DNA of 64,000 nucleotides from Cordylochernes scorpioides (GCA_030710605.1 CP092865.1:30474190-30538189); one strand, 5' to 3'. Shown: positions 41,945 through 54,590, counted from the stretch's first letter. Numbers and translations: made by a program. The notes: generated from the sequence alone by a model not told the origin.

Positions 41945-44640
41945 TATTCAACTGTAAATACAAAGCGCGATGTCCCGCCAAGGACACTGGCGCCCAAAGG
42001 AAAGCAATACAAGAGAGAGAGAGAGAGGGAGAATCTATTTACATATCAAAAAAAAAAAAACATATGCTCAAGGCATTTACATATTTTTGAAATTGATTTC
42101 AAACAAGCATACTATATACATAGGTAATTTAATTTAAACACACCTCAAGATAAAGGAAAAAGGAAAAAATAATAATCATATATACAGCACACACATAGTT
42201 AATTATACCTAACACTTGAGATTAATTAAAAACTTTGATATAAATTTACAAAATCTATTGAAAACAATGTATGAATCCCTGCTGGATATCAATTCTCTTG
42301 GATCGGTACAGAGGATACAGTTATTGAGTCTGTAGTCTTGAAATGCTGGGCACTTAAGTAAAAGGTGAGTGGAATCTTGAATGCGGCATCCACAAAAACA
42401 GCCCGGATCCTCCGATGCGCGTATTCTTTCCAGAAAACTTCCGAAATTACCATGGTTGGTTACAAATTGTGTGTTGTGGAAATTAGGGCGAAAATAATTA
42501 GGAATACCCCGGTTGAAAAAACTTGTAAATGTCTCGTTTGTATTATTCAGTAAGAGCAACATTCTTTCGTCTATATAGGATTTAATTATAAAGGGAATAT
42601 CGATGTTGTATTTTTGCTTGTCCTCGAACGATAAGTTATTTAAGTCATATTTCATATTTTTTGCTTCAATGTAATCTGCAATCAATGGAGTCTTAGCCAA
42701 ACTGTGAACACAGTTGTACGAAGTTGTCTTGTAAGCTTGAATGCTCCATAATAATATCTGATATTGCATTGAGTTTAATTTTTGTATCGATTTTTTATTT
42801 AAAAATTTGAGCCATATTTCTGATCCATATGTTAAAGTTGATCTGAATTTAGATTTGTACAATGTAATTCTTTTATGGGAGCTCAAACCCCATGATTTGC
42901 TGCACAGAGAGAATAGAAATTTTTTTATTCTTAGAGTTCTGCTCACTATTTCCTCTATATGAAAAGCAAAATTTAATTTGTTTTTTCTTCTATGATTTGC
43001 AATTGTTATTCCTAAAATTTTTATTTTTTGTACTGGTGAAATTAATCCACTCTTAAATTTAACTGGGATCTTCTCTTTATTATGCAAATATAAAATGTTT
43101 GTTTTTTCGGAACTGATTTCTAACTTGTTCTTAATACACCACAATTCGATAGTATTTAATGCTTCCTCTATAACTATTTTTAGTGATTCTAGATCTTTAT
43201 TCCAGCATATGATCGAAATATCATCCGCATAACAAATCAACTCACAATTGGGCACCTGCAAATTCATCAGCAAATCATTCAACAAAATTGTCCATAGAAG
43301 TGGAGAAAGCGGACCGCCCTGAGGACACCCCTTGGTAATTGGCTTTGAAGTTGTTAGATTGTCGTAACTAGAAGAAATGAACCTGGAATTTAAATATGAT
43401 TGTAGAATTTTGATCAGTTTTTCCGGCAAATTATCTGAGTCTATTCTTTTGATGATCGCTGGCCACCAGGCATTATCAAAAGCCCCCGAGATATCTATTG
43501 TAATTAGTGCAGACAGTTCTTTTTGCTTATGCTCCATTAATACATCGATTATAGTATTCAAAGCAGTGATGGTTGACTTAGACTTTATAAATCCGTGCTG
43601 CCTCGAGCTTAACAGATTGTTTTGAATATAAAATTCATAGATTTTATTTTTGAGAATTTTTTCTAGAATCTTTGAAAAATTTGATAATAAAGATATCGGA
43701 CGGTAGCTTTTAGCTGATTCATAATTGGTTTTGCCGGGTTTAGCTATTATTTTGAGTGCTGCTGTTTTCCATTTTTTAGGGAAGTATCCTATTTGAATAC
43801 ATTTTTTAAATATTGAGTGTAAAATCGGAAGTATTAGTTGAAAAGCATTCTTTATCATATTATTACTAATATTGTCTGGACCAGGAGCTTTATTTACATT
43901 AATTTTGTCGATTATCTCTTCTATTTCTTTCTTATGAATTTTGCATGAGTTGGAGTTTGTAAAATTCGGTGTATAGTTCATTATTGATGTATGGTGAGCA
44001 GTTCCGATATAGTTGTATCATCAGGAATTAGTTCATTAATCAGATCTTTTATTAGAGTTTCTTTAAAATCTACTGGCGCCTGTTCAATTATTGGTAATCC
44101 CTTTTGTTGATTAGAGGAGCACAGTTTTTTTAAGGTTCTATAGGCGTTTCCAAACGGATTATTAGATCCATTTTCTTCTATAAAATCTCGCCAACTATTC
44201 CTCTTAGCTTTTCTGATACTATTTTTATATTTATTTCTGACAGACTTATATTCATTAACACTAATTGCTTTATGATGAAAGTATCGATTTCTCACATAAT
44301 GAAAATACTTTTTCTTTTGTTCTAATTCTTTGTTCCACCACTTGATCCCGGTATCGAAAGTGAAGTTGGAAGATTTCACCTCCAGTGATTGATATGCAGC
44401 TTCCAGAATTATATCCGATAGCCTGTCAACTACCATGTCAATATCAGTTTCCTTTTCGACCTTTTTTACATCGTTTTCCAATCTTCTTACTTCCTGTTTA
44501 GAAATTGTATTTGAAAACAGTGACCAGTCTGCTTTCTTTTCGCTTTCAAATACTTTGATAATGTCGTCGATTTTCATTCTTATCTCTTCCTCTCACTGTT
44601 TCCTCTTATTTCGCTGTGGAAGATATTGTTGTTAAGTATT
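41945..44640 (-). mobile_element. 5'-truncated LINE, R1/I-like group
   Basis: The 3' terminus is at about 41945 and includes the hairpin region (GGCGCCAGTGTCC, TTGGC, GGGACATCGCGC) and a TTGAATAAATA tail. Coding sequence runs from about 44577 to 42209. The 5' endonuclease is missing, so the copy is truncated near 44640; a target-site duplication could not be identified. At least four other copies or tails lie in the window. Confidence 0.8.
42209..44577 (-). pseudogene. LINE ORF2: RT and C-terminal region
   Basis: The upstream part (44577-43981, 198 codons) covers the linker between endonuclease and RT. It ends in a stop that overlaps the start of the next frame (43981-42209, 590 codons), so one frameshift separates them. 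The RT has NKAPGPDNISNNMI, YRPISLLSNFSKILE, ITIDISGAFDNAWW, CPQGGPLSPLLW and the catalytic YADD (about 43215-43226). The C-terminal Cys/His region is CFCGCRIQDSTHLLLKC. The RT is otherwise unbroken. The CPQGG motif and overall layout suggest the R1/LOA/I group; the exact clade is not settled. Confidence 0.85.
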
Positions 44641-45414
44641 TCCTCTTCCTCCCAGCGATATGAAAACAGATAATTTCCTGATGAGCCTCTGATGTTTTGA
44701 ACCTTCTTGAGATAGAAATATCAAAAATTTCAATTGACTATGTTTATTCCTACATTTAATTCAAATGATTATTTTCTTTTACAATGGTACGTGTATTTGC
44801 AATGACTAACGAAAAAGGGTCACAAAAAGGTGTTACGAAAATTCTCTATGGGATAAAATCTTATTACTATCTTTTGCAAAATAAATAGATAGAATTTGAA
44901 TCTAGAATCTTCTTATCTATAATCAAAAATCGTTGTATTATGTCCACAAAGTTATAAACTGCTTATATAAAAGGATATATATAAATATATATCAGATAGA
45001 AAACTATGCACTTTGTTGACAAGAATTAGATAGGGAATATATATTAAATAAATAGGAGAAAACTTAGAAGTAGATACTATCCAAATAGGAAATACACAAG
45101 ATGAATTTATGAAATACATACCAAGAAATAGATACGATGTCCAGCTAGCGCAGACCTAGAGAAAATACCATGTTTTATACTTCTAAACGTAGTATGTAGG
45201 TATAAGTAGACTGGTGTTATGGTGATCCATTCTCGAGTTGTGGGGCGAGCCCAATTGAGAAACGCTGTTTCGCTCCAACCTCTAGATATATTTCGGACTT
45301 TGGTACTTCTACTTGCCGATGATTATCCATAGAGCTATCAAAGCGATTGAGAATAAAAGTAAACAATGGGATAGCTTCAATGTACAAACTTCCCAACCAA
45401 CCTTTTAACTTATT
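44641..45414. other. AT-rich non-coding DNA
   Basis: Nothing recognised. Confidence 0.5.
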
Positions 45415-45660
45415 CAGACTATTATACTCATGGTAGGAAGTTAGAGACTGATTTGTGAGTGCGCCACATATCAGCACTTGTAAAAACAGTTCTGCCTTTG
45501 TACCTAAAGATGTCAGAGACCTATTTGGTTACTTGTACCCACTAGTGAGATTGACCTGTGAAAGAATAGGGGGTCACTGAACCATAAAAAGTACTCAAAG
45601 CGGTATTCGATACCGGGTCGTGGTGTCGACGGTGTGTGTCCCTCCACTACCATCCCTCCA
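45415..45660 (-). repeat. tRNA-derived SINE, diverged copy
   Basis: On the minus strand: head region with GACCCGGTATCGAATACCGC (B-box area), then the body with a CAGGTCAATCTCACTAGTGG-type stretch, and the GCACTCACAAATCAG region. It is more diverged than the copies at 33.4 and 35.4 kb. Confidence 0.65.
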
Positions 45661-45949
45661 TTTTCAAATAATCAACATGGTGAGTCAAAATTTCCTCTTT
45701 CCATTATGTTTATTGCCTGTAGAATATCATGGTCGAGAGATATTCGCACCATAAGAATATGTAAATTATTTATAAAATTATCCTATGTGTGGGTTCCGCA
45801 CCATTATATCTACACCTCATCCCATCGAGTAAGAAGAGCTTGTAGAATTTAATTTTGAACTTAAAATTGAACTATTTCTAAAACCGGGGCCGGTAAGTAG
45901 ACCAGCAAAAAACTTATATTCTTCTTGATTATAATTTATTTTTGTTATG

Positions 45950-45950
45950 A

Positions 45951-45993
<43 letters not shown>

Positions 45994-46140
45994 TCAGGCC
46001 TCCAAGAAAAAAGTATATTTTCAAAAACCTTTTTATTTTCTAGCTTTCGGGCATCAACGCCCTTCTACAGAAGAAAACATGGTATAATGATTCGCCAATT
46101 CGCCAACAGATACATTTCCCTGGAGGTCTGATATTTTTAC
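45950..46140 (-). repeat. (TA)n tract and hammerhead-like hairpin unit
   Basis: A (TA)n run (about 45951-45988) abuts an element with inverted ends (AAATATCAGGCCTCCAAG at 45990 and CCTGGAGGTCTGATATTT to about 46137). It carries CTGTAGAAGGGCGTTGATGC then CCGAAAGCTAGAAAATAAA on the minus strand (46040-46072). Stem II here is GGGC/GCCC, different from the GGAC/GTCC of the 35.8 kb units. Confidence 0.6.
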
Positions 46141-46796
46141 TCAATATTTATACAAGGGATTAGTAATTGAATTATTTTTGTTTACTATTATAGGATATGG
46201 ATAGAAATTTTATATTGGGAGAAAATCAATATTTATTCTAAAAGGTTATTTCTCCACAGTTGATAGGACCTAAAGACTAAGGTGTCACTGTGACATAGCA
46301 GGACAAATCGGTGACAAAGGAGTGTCACCAACCGCTAGGTCGTAGAGATGGTGTATAAATGGCGCATAGTTTTTAGGTCGATTTTAACGAGTTTTGCATC
46401 AAATATCTTTCTAAAAAAATTACAGCCATTTTAGCCATAGAATAGGTCTTGTCAATTTACCAGCTTTGGTAAATTCTGGAGATTTCATAACTCCATTGTC
46501 CATCTTGTGGAATTAAACCTCACCATGTACTGACGTGGAGGGCATTCTGAATTTTCCGAAGTTGGTGTTTTATCTTTTTTACTGAATTTAGGTATGCTAG
46601 ATTACGGATACGGTTAATTGACGGCGGATAGTTTTTGCGAATTTTTTGACGGTAGAGGTAGTTTTTCTTCAGATATTTTCGAAATTTAAGCTCTTCTATA
46701 AAATACGGTTGGTATTTATAAAAAAAAACTCAACTCTTCGAATAATAAAGAAAACAATTAATTATAATATTGGGATTACATTGGAAATTTAAAAAA
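46141..46796. other. non-coding DNA
   Basis: No gene recognised. Confidence 0.5.
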
Positions 46797-46945
46797 CATG
46801 TTGAAAAGGGCCAACAGCCAGAAACGCATACGTGGTTGGCTTTTATTGATTAAACAAGAAATTGGGTTGGCCAAATATCACGCAGCCAGTTAAATGTATG
46901 TTTAGTTGATTTTTGTTCCACTAGATGGCGCTCTGCCAGCTGAAT
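46797..46945. repeat. repeat family B fragment
   Basis: AGAAACGCATACGTGGTTGG, ATTGGGTTGGCCAAATATCA and CTAGATGGCGCTCTGCC match one arm of the 5.6-6.1 kb element. Confidence 0.7.
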
Positions 46946-47694
46946 ATCTTGTCAGTTGTGTGTTCATATCAATGAGGATAGTGTTAATCAATTTAACCAA
47001 GATTTTCCGGGAAATAGGATAAAGTCAGTCTGTGTTTGGGCTTCAATTTTTGTAAGGTGAAATTTGGAAACAATTGAAGTATTATTGTGAGTAAGCTCCA
47101 TGTTTTTACTTTGTAGATAAGCGCATCATATGTCAAAAAGCTGATTATTATAAAAGTTTATAGATTACATCTATATGCATGAAACTGTATTCTACTGAGA
47201 TCAAAACACTATTAAAACCATATAAAGGCTTGAGTTAACAGAATTGATAAAAGGATGGAAAAAATGCTATGGCATCTTTTTGTTATCAAATATCAGAATT
47301 TTGTGCAAATATGTATTAAAACAGTGTATTTTGTCTATGATACCAGTTAAAAACGTGAAGGCAGTCAAAAATTAATCACAAAATCATTTTGGAGAATTTT
47401 AACAAAATATAATATGCATACCTTAGATTTCGGGCTATGGCTCTTTTCAGTACATGGGCAGTTTGGTTTTCATGACATCGAGATAAGATATTAAATCAGT
47501 CGAATATACTGAGAGCAAGAGCTACCTTCTAGTAAATTAAAACTTTCCTCTAAAAACTTTGCACTTTGAAAAGAAATATTAGAAGTATTTCAGTTTATAT
47601 CTTCTATTTTCACGTCTAACAAACAGGCAATCATTCAAGTTGTGCGTATGTATACAAGTATGTCATAATATTAAGAAATATATAAATAAAATGG
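46946..47694. other. AT-rich non-coding DNA
   Basis: Nothing recognised. Confidence 0.5.
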
Positions 47695-48070
47695 CCTGTG
47701 TGGGAGTACCAGGAAAGAGAGAAGATAGCCGGGTTATAAAACAACCCCCTTGGTAAACGAGTGTCAAGTTTCCATTCTCCCCTAAGGGATTTATCTCACT
47801 CAAATCGGTTTAAAAGCGGCTGGATGTGATGAGAAAAGCTCAGTTTTCACCGAGGTGGTCTCGACGCCAGTTGTTCTAGGGGTTGTTCTCGGACCTTCTA
47901 TCTTTCCTCCCCGATCTATTCCTCACTGGGCCTCTGGATCCTGTCTCCTGTGTGTCCTTACCACCCATCACTCAACCACCACGACTGCTTCTAACCAACA
48001 TGCCACACTACAGTCATCCTTCAGCATAAACACATCACTACATATATATAATTATAATTAAAGCCATTTA
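47695..48070 (+). repeat. LTR-like segment with core promoter and poly(A) signal
   Basis: TTTAAAAG at about 47808 is followed 30 bp later by CTCAGTTTT (initiator TCAGT, about 47839), then a pyrimidine-rich leader and AATAAA near 48070. The organisation (U3, TATA-like, initiator, poly(A) signal) fits a solo LTR or a promoter; neither borders nor a second copy were found. Confidence 0.4.
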
Positions 48071-49549
48071 ATAAAACACGCGAAACGAATGGGCAATTCA
48101 ATATGTAATGTAGCCAACTGTGCTAAAATATACTTCTCACTACAACGGTTTTTAGAAATCTCTCGGTGTTTCTATGTGAATGATAAAAATGACTCTTTCA
48201 AGGTAACCCTGAACAACAATAGCTCATTTCCCAGTTGATGAAACGATAAAATAATGGTAGAGTTCTGCCAAGAGCTGGCAGTGCAGAATAGACAAACAGC
48301 AGATTCCCATTGTTTCCGCTGTCCTTGGTATCTATTCGGATGACATTGTTTGGCAGCCTGATAGCAATGATTAAGCTTAATCGATGAAATTTGTTCCACA
48401 ATTCTCAGAGATCTCCATGTAACACCTAGTATACTAATACTTTATGTACAGAAACTATCAACACAATAAACTTGTCGCAGTCGGTCAGCATGACCTATTG
48501 TAACAGATTTGCGTATTGCATCTATAATTACGATATATAATATATCGAAGTTTTATGCTATATATAGTTGGAATTTTATGTGCAATAAATGAATCTCTTC
48601 CTTTGAAAACCCCCAAAATACATTTTTCTCTCTCTTTTATGAACAAAGCACGCAGAGTTAGATATTAGAATATGCCGCACAGTCTCGGCAAATTTGTAAA
48701 AGGCCAAGCTGTATTTTAACCTTATTATAATTTATTAGAACTGTTGTTGTGGCATACGTATTAAATTTATCTTTGCGCTCTGCGAGGATACCAATTAATT
48801 GCATTATTTTAATATATATTTTCGTTGTTGTTTGCAAATGAAGAATGAGGTGCCACTACATTCATGAATACTTTTCTCTTTTAAATATGCTAATAGTTTG
48901 TAATAAAGAGATAAAAGCTGAGTGGAATTTTCTAAGAGTAAAAGGGCTGTATTTTAGAGACACGGAAGTTCTTTCTTATCTTTACTCAATCATATTGGGT
49001 ATCAAGCCTGTAGAACTTGATATTTCTGATCATGTCTGCTGATGAAGAGTAGAGCTAATAAAAAATATTTGACATCCATAATGATTGGGTGAAGTAGAAT
49101 GCGTCTGATTTTGACATTAATACTGGGAGCACTACTCAGTAGCAGGCCGATTTATCTCCAAAATGAAATGGCCGCCTCTATCGTCAATCAAACGTCATGT
49201 GCAGGCGATCGTAACATAAAAGTACAGACACTGCTCATTCTGTTACCCCGGATCAGGAACCCTTACAGGGTATTATAAGCCGGTCCAGCTGAGCCCATAT
49301 CTTTTAGCGAGTATTTTACTGCTCCCCCTCCTTCTTTTTTTTCGGATCTTGGTACCGGCAAAGGCAGAGTTACAAGAATGTTGAAATTGTTTTGTGTTCT
49401 GCCTTTTTGGAATCTAATAATTACAATAAGTAAAACTTCATTTTATGAAACTGTTTCTTTAATATATAGCTACTAGAATTTGAAAAAGATGTTTAGGAGA
49501 GAGAGAGATTCGAGTATTTGTATTTTTGTAAAAACTAAGCCGCAATATG
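48071..49549. other. non-coding DNA with a promoter-like patch
   Basis: No gene is supported. The GC-richer patch 49190-49330 has TATTATAAGCC near 49272 and may be a promoter or LTR remnant. Confidence 0.4.
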
Positions 49550-49910
49550 TGGGGTTTAAATACTCAAAAGTACTTATATTTGGTTCAGAAATCTGGTCTG
49601 AATTTTTAAACAATCGTTGTAAACAAAAACTGAATTATATTCAGTAACAGATTATTTTATGGGCAGTTAGAGCATACAAAACAACTTTATCAAACAGTGT
49701 CATCAAACATAATCTAGCATAGTCTTCATTAAACATAGTCTAGCAAAATATCCACTCCTAACAGATTATATTGAATCCAGAAAAATCAATTATAATTTAG
49801 CTCAACTATCTACAGAAGATTTAATCACTTATGAACCCCATTCTCAAAGTATAGTCAATTCATTTTTAGCCAAAAATGAATGAAGTTTTTGTCAATACAA
49901 ATAAAATATT
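49550..49910 (+). pseudogene. LINE ORF2 fragment (41.9-44.6 kb family)
   Basis: Translation in pieces gives LIFGSEIWSEFLNNRCKQKL, then WAVRAYKTTLSNSVI and LLTDYIESRKINYNLAQLS, matching the C-terminal part of the LINE at 42.6-42.9 kb. A short local duplication (CATCAAACATAATCTAGCA and CATTAAACATAGTCTAGCA) lies near 49700-49745. Several stops are present. Confidence 0.7.
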
Positions 49911-50039
49911 TAGATGCTTTTTTGTTAGACAAAAGAATTGCTATAAATTTATTAAATAAAAACAAACGATAGCATTGCGTATAAATATTTTAAACAATTT
50001 TGAAGATATATATATGGTGAGGTATCCAGTCGATTTAAT

Positions 50040-50290
50040 CTATGGTGTGCGATCCTGTCGACTCTCGATATACTGTGTTAACCGAGAGGAACAGTCAGAT
50101 TGTGGAGAGTTTTCCAGTACCTCTCTGCACCCTGGAAGACCTTTAACAATTCTCACAGAGTACATGCAGTCGTGGTCGAGGCAGAGTGGAAAACTTGGGA
50201 ATGTCCATACACAAAAACGAATAGACACAGTTGTACTAGGGAAGTTCAGTGAACAGATAAAAGTTGAGCTATGAGCGAGGGATGAAGAGA
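50040..50290 (-). repeat. LTR-like repeat, second copy
   Basis: Inverted relative to 15950-16200, sharing CTCTGCCTCGACCACGACTG, AGGTACTGGAAAACTCT and GTCGACAGGAT at the equivalent end. The promoter part seen near 15.84 kb is absent here. Confidence 0.65.
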
Positions 50291-51796
50291 ATTGAGAAGA
50301 GGTTTCTTACTGGTCTAAATTATTATTGTGTCAAATCCTTAGTAATGAAATTCTAATGTTATTATAGATTTGTGTGTGAGGAAAAGGAAGAGGTTTAATG
50401 AGGTAATAAACCGCTACATGCCGGAAAATCAATGTTCAGTTACTATGAGGCTAGAAGAGACTTGTAAACCTAAATAAGAGAGGGTAAATAAATGTTTGAT
50501 CTGTCCATTGAGAAGTGGACACAGAAGAACACTTTCTGCAACAAAGACAATGGCAGCAGATCTCAGTTTATCTCTAATTACAGGAAGGGAGGGGCGAAGG
50601 TCGCAACAGGTGTAGTGGTCATGTGATGTCGTTCAAGGGACCATGGCGATCGGAACAAACCTGTATTTGTGTCGCCATATTGAAAACAAAAGATTGATAT
50701 TTTGTTAGTAATATATGCTAGTTTCAAAAATATAAACTTATAAAAAATACAAAATATTTTCTCACAATGAGTTTCTTTTTATTTTAAAATACAAGTTTTT
50801 AAGCAATAATCACTCTTCAATGAGCTTTGAAAAATCAACTCTTTCCTATAGGAAACTAGAGATCGGCTTTGCCCGAGAATTCCCCCGAGTGCAATTTCCT
50901 TCATACTAAAAGTACATAAATAATAAATAGTAAAAGTGCCATAGAATAGCAATATAGAAGTAACACATAAACCACAGGTAAAAGGTGTGTGTGATGGCAA
51001 AAATTGTATTATTTTAGTGTTTAGGTATTTAATTTAATTATCTTATTATTTTTTGCGATCCAGTTGTTTCAAAATCAATATAGTTTAAATAGACTTTTTC
51101 ACCCAACCTCCGAAGTACCCGCCCCAGCGCATTAACCCTAGAAATTCCCTGAGTTGAGTGAGTGACTGCGATGCCCATCTTCTCAGTAAGAATAAGAAAA
51201 AAATAGGTTTATAAAAAATATTAATTCAAAATACTGACATTTAAATATTTTTCTGTAAAAAATAAAATAGCACATAGAAATTAGGCAAACATATGTGTTT
51301 GCTAATGACTGCGACTGCATTTTAAACGATTTTTTTGAAGAGATAAAAAAAAACAAAGGCCAGAACAAAAATTAATAAAAAAAAACGAAGGCCATTATTT
51401 ACATACAGTAACGCTAATTTTGTAATGTTTTTTTTTAATTGCTTTGTGTACACTTACCATAATTTAGTTAGCAATATAAATTTCTCTCAATACTCAATAT
51501 TTTGTAAAAAAAAAATAATACTCGTATAAAAAGATATTTCAAAAAAGGTACGCAAATAACTTGAAAAAAAAAAGCAGAATACTCATTGGTCGCTTAATTG
51601 GCCTGGTGTTGTTACTTCGCCTCGTATTTACTTCGCGTAAAAAAAACTCTTCAAATAATAAAAAAAATGATCAAAATGTAGCCGAAAATATTCCTCAAGT
51701 TTATAAAAAGCGACATACAAAATTTGGTACCAATTGGTTCAGTAGTGTTTGAGTTTATCGCGAACCAGACAAAAGACATTCACTTTTATATATAAG
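50291..51796. other. non-coding DNA
   Basis: No gene is supported. A GC-richer patch at 50590-50690 and another at 51105-51185 are unrecognised. Confidence 0.45.
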
Positions 51797-51801
51797 AATA
51801 T

Positions 51802-52248
51802 TGTTACGACGCTTCTCAGCCGTCGATGTTTGTGTTCAAGGTTTCTAAGAGAACAATGTGGATTCTTTGTGGATACAGCTTAGTACGGTATATTTATTAT
51901 AAGAGCTTTAAAAGGTGGATTAATAACTATATGCAGTAGATGGACTTGTCTTCATTGTCCGCCACTAGAGGGATCTTCCTCGTCACCGTCTTCTCCTTGC
52001 CGCAGATCACGATGTCACCAGACTGACGTTCCTTCCCAGACTACGATGTCCTCTCGGCGCACAAACCTCCTTCAAGCCGACTGCTATCTCGGCTCCTTCC
52101 CCTCACACGGCACCAGCTGGACTGTTTGATTCCCGCCCCCTCCTCTGGAATCTGTCAATAAACACTTCCTTGTGGAGGAGGGCCCTGCATACCTTCTTTT
52201 CTTGGCTTGCCCACATCTTCTCTTCATCTTCTTTGCTGCACCGCTTCA
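51802..52248 (-). repeat. gypsy 3' LTR
   Basis: Starts TGTTACGACGCTTCTCAGCC on the plus strand and ends CCGCTTCA, giving TG...CA ends on both strands. Confidence 0.85.
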
Positions 52249-53277
52249 CTGCCCCCTTATCAATTCTTTTCGTCCCGAAAAGGACTGACTTCCCCAGCGG
52301 CGCTGACCAATGGCTCTTTGAACGGGGATAGTCTGTTGAAATGAACAACCTTTGGTTTAGAGTGGGATCCTAAATACGACATCGTTTAACTTCTTCACAA
52401 TTCGAAATGTGCCTTCCCTGGATCTTTGTAGCTTAGGCGAGAGTCCTTTCTTCCTTTTCGGGTTGTACAACCAGACTAGTCCTCCCTATTGAAGGTCGTT
52501 CCCGCAAGCGTGGGTGTCATACTTACTTTCATTGCTTCTCTTGCAATCTCTAATTTCTCTCTGGCCCATCGATGCACTTTTTCAAGTCTTGAGTGAAGTC
52601 GGTCGACAAATTCATCCGAGCCTTCCCTTATACTATTGGGACATCCAAAGATCAGATCACAGGGAAGCTTTAATTCCCTTCCAAACAGCATCTTGGTTGG
52701 CGAATAACCCGTGGTTTCATGGACTGAGGATCAGTAGGCCATCAGAAGAATAGGCAGTTGACTGTCCTAGCCTCTCTGGTTCAGGGCGACGAAGAGACTA
52801 AGTTGACTTGCTAAGGTTCTATTAAATCTTTCGACTTTGCCGTCGGACTGGGGGGTGTAAGGGAGTGTTCCTTGTTTTATGGCTTCCGAGAAGTTTACAC
52901 ATTTGGGCAAAAAGTTTCGACTCGAAATTTCTCCCTTGGTCAGTGTGGATCTGCATGGGAACACCAAACCTATTGAAGAACTGGCTGCTTAAGGTTTCAG
53001 CAACTGTTTCAGCTTCTTGATTAGCAAGCGGAAATGCTTCTGGCCATTTGGTGAAATAATCCATTGCAACTAGGATATAGCGGTTCCCCTTGTCACTTCG
53101 CGGCAATGGTCCCATGATGTCGATAGCGATCCTCTCGAACGGGGCTCCCACGTTGTAAGTCTTGAGTTTGGCTTTCGATCTTGTCTTTGGTCCTATTCTG
53201 GAAGCACATTCAGTACACTGTCGTACCCATTTTTCAACACTGGCACGGCATCCAGCCCAGTAAAAGCGCTCTTTCAC
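52249..53277 (-). pseudogene. gypsy integrase, broken
   Basis: The segment 53277-52822 has the zinc-binding end (CTECASR), then IAIDIMGPLPRS with the first catalytic Asp and HTDQGRNFES with the second. The continuation (TPQSDGKVERFNRTL, near 52850) contains the Glu in another frame. Further pieces (FGRELKLPCDLIFG, near 52680) match the C-terminal region. Frameshifts separate the parts, so it is inactive. Confidence 0.85.
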
Positions 53278-53448
53278 TTTTCCAAATGTCTTTGAAATCC
53301 CAAAATGTCATCCACTGGGGCTATTGTGCAGCTCTTTGAGGACAGAAGTTACTCGTGATTGGGGAAGGATCATCTTCCATTCAAAGTGTTGACCATCTTC
53401 ACTCTCCCATTTCCGGTAGAGAACACCACCTCGAAGTTCCAGCGAATC

Positions 53449-54268
53449 TCATAAGGACCAATAGCTCTTGGTGATTGGGCTGCAGGATGCAACATCTTCC
53501 CATACTGGCCTGTTGGCCCCGGAATTGAGCCAATTCATGACAGGCCGAAGATAAGCGTCTTCAAGCTGAGCTTTTCTCATTTCCTCGGGGCTCCATTCGT
53601 CTGACTTGAGTTCTTCCGCGAGGGCAAGCTGACGAATATTGAGCTCAACTTGTGTCGCTGCCTTGGAACAATGCTTGCAGTTCACTGGGCATGGTCGTCT
53701 CGAGAGAGCCTCTGCGTTCCCGTGAGATTTCTCTTTCCGGTGCTGGTTCTCAATGTCATACTCTTGAAGTCGCTGAATCCATCTAGCTAGCTGTCCCTCT
53801 GGGCACTTGAAGTTCAACAGCCATGGTAGAGCTGCATGGTCTGTTCTAAGAAGAAACTTCTGCCCATATAAATAATGGCGGAAATGCTCAATCTATTTGA
53901 CGATTGCCAGCAACTCTCTGCGGGTTACAAAGTAGTTTCTCTCAGGTTTGGGCAGAGTCTGAAGTAAGCGATGACACGTTCTCCTTCATCTTGGGTTTGA
54001 GATAGAACTGCTCCAATCCCAGTGTTGTTGCCATCTGTGTCCAAAACGAATTGCTCGCCTGGATCAGTGTAGGCTAGCATCGGCGGAGAAGACAGGGCCT
54101 GCTTCAGTTTATCCATCGCCCTTTCGCAGTCAACAGTCCAACTGAAGGGGCGGCCAGACTCCGTTAGTCGATGCAAAGGTCTCGCGATGTTTGAAAACCA
54201 CGGAACAATTCTTCTATAATAGCCGCACAAGCCTAGAAAACTTCTCAATTGGTGTACATCCCTTGGTA
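53449..54268 (-). pseudogene. gypsy RT C-terminus and RNase H, broken
   Basis: 54248-53925 has RSFLGLCGYYRRIVPWFS and LDTDGNNTGIGAVLSQ (RT thumb/connection and start of RNase H). 53817-53449 contains GQLARWIQRLQEYD and GNAEALSRRPC (end of RNase H). Stops and shifts lie between. The RT half upstream is on the other side of the copia insertion. Confidence 0.85.
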
Positions 54269-54273
54269 CAGGC
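54269..54273. repeat. target-site duplication of the copia insertion (left)
   Basis: CAGGC here and at 57441-57445 directly flank the copia LTRs. Confidence 0.95.
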
Positions 54274-54527
54274 TGTTGGGAGAATCTTAATAATTATTTT
54301 CTATTATAAGTAAAAAACTTCTTTATTGAAGACACTAATTACAATGAAGTCAAATTACTATAAAAAGAGTTTTAGAAACTCATACGTCTCCACACAGATT
54401 CTCAACCACACTCATACAAAGAAAATACCTATATATATACAATCAATCAACACCACAGAATAAAATAGTCCACAGATTAATCAAATCATAGAATGAAAAT
54501 TAATATTTGAAATAATAAATATCAACA
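54274..54527 (-). repeat. copia 3' LTR
   Basis: TGTTGGGAGAATCTTAATAA to ATATCAACA on the plus strand; indistinguishable from the 5' LTR by eye. Confidence 0.95.
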
Positions 54528-54590
54528 AATCTCCCCTTCAAATCTTCAATTTTCATTCCTCAAAAAATAACTCCACCACTTAGGCAGTTC

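Noticed and set aside
51561..51752. Small basic protein
   Set aside because: Low-complexity Lys/Asn-rich translation of A-rich DNA with no supporting feature.
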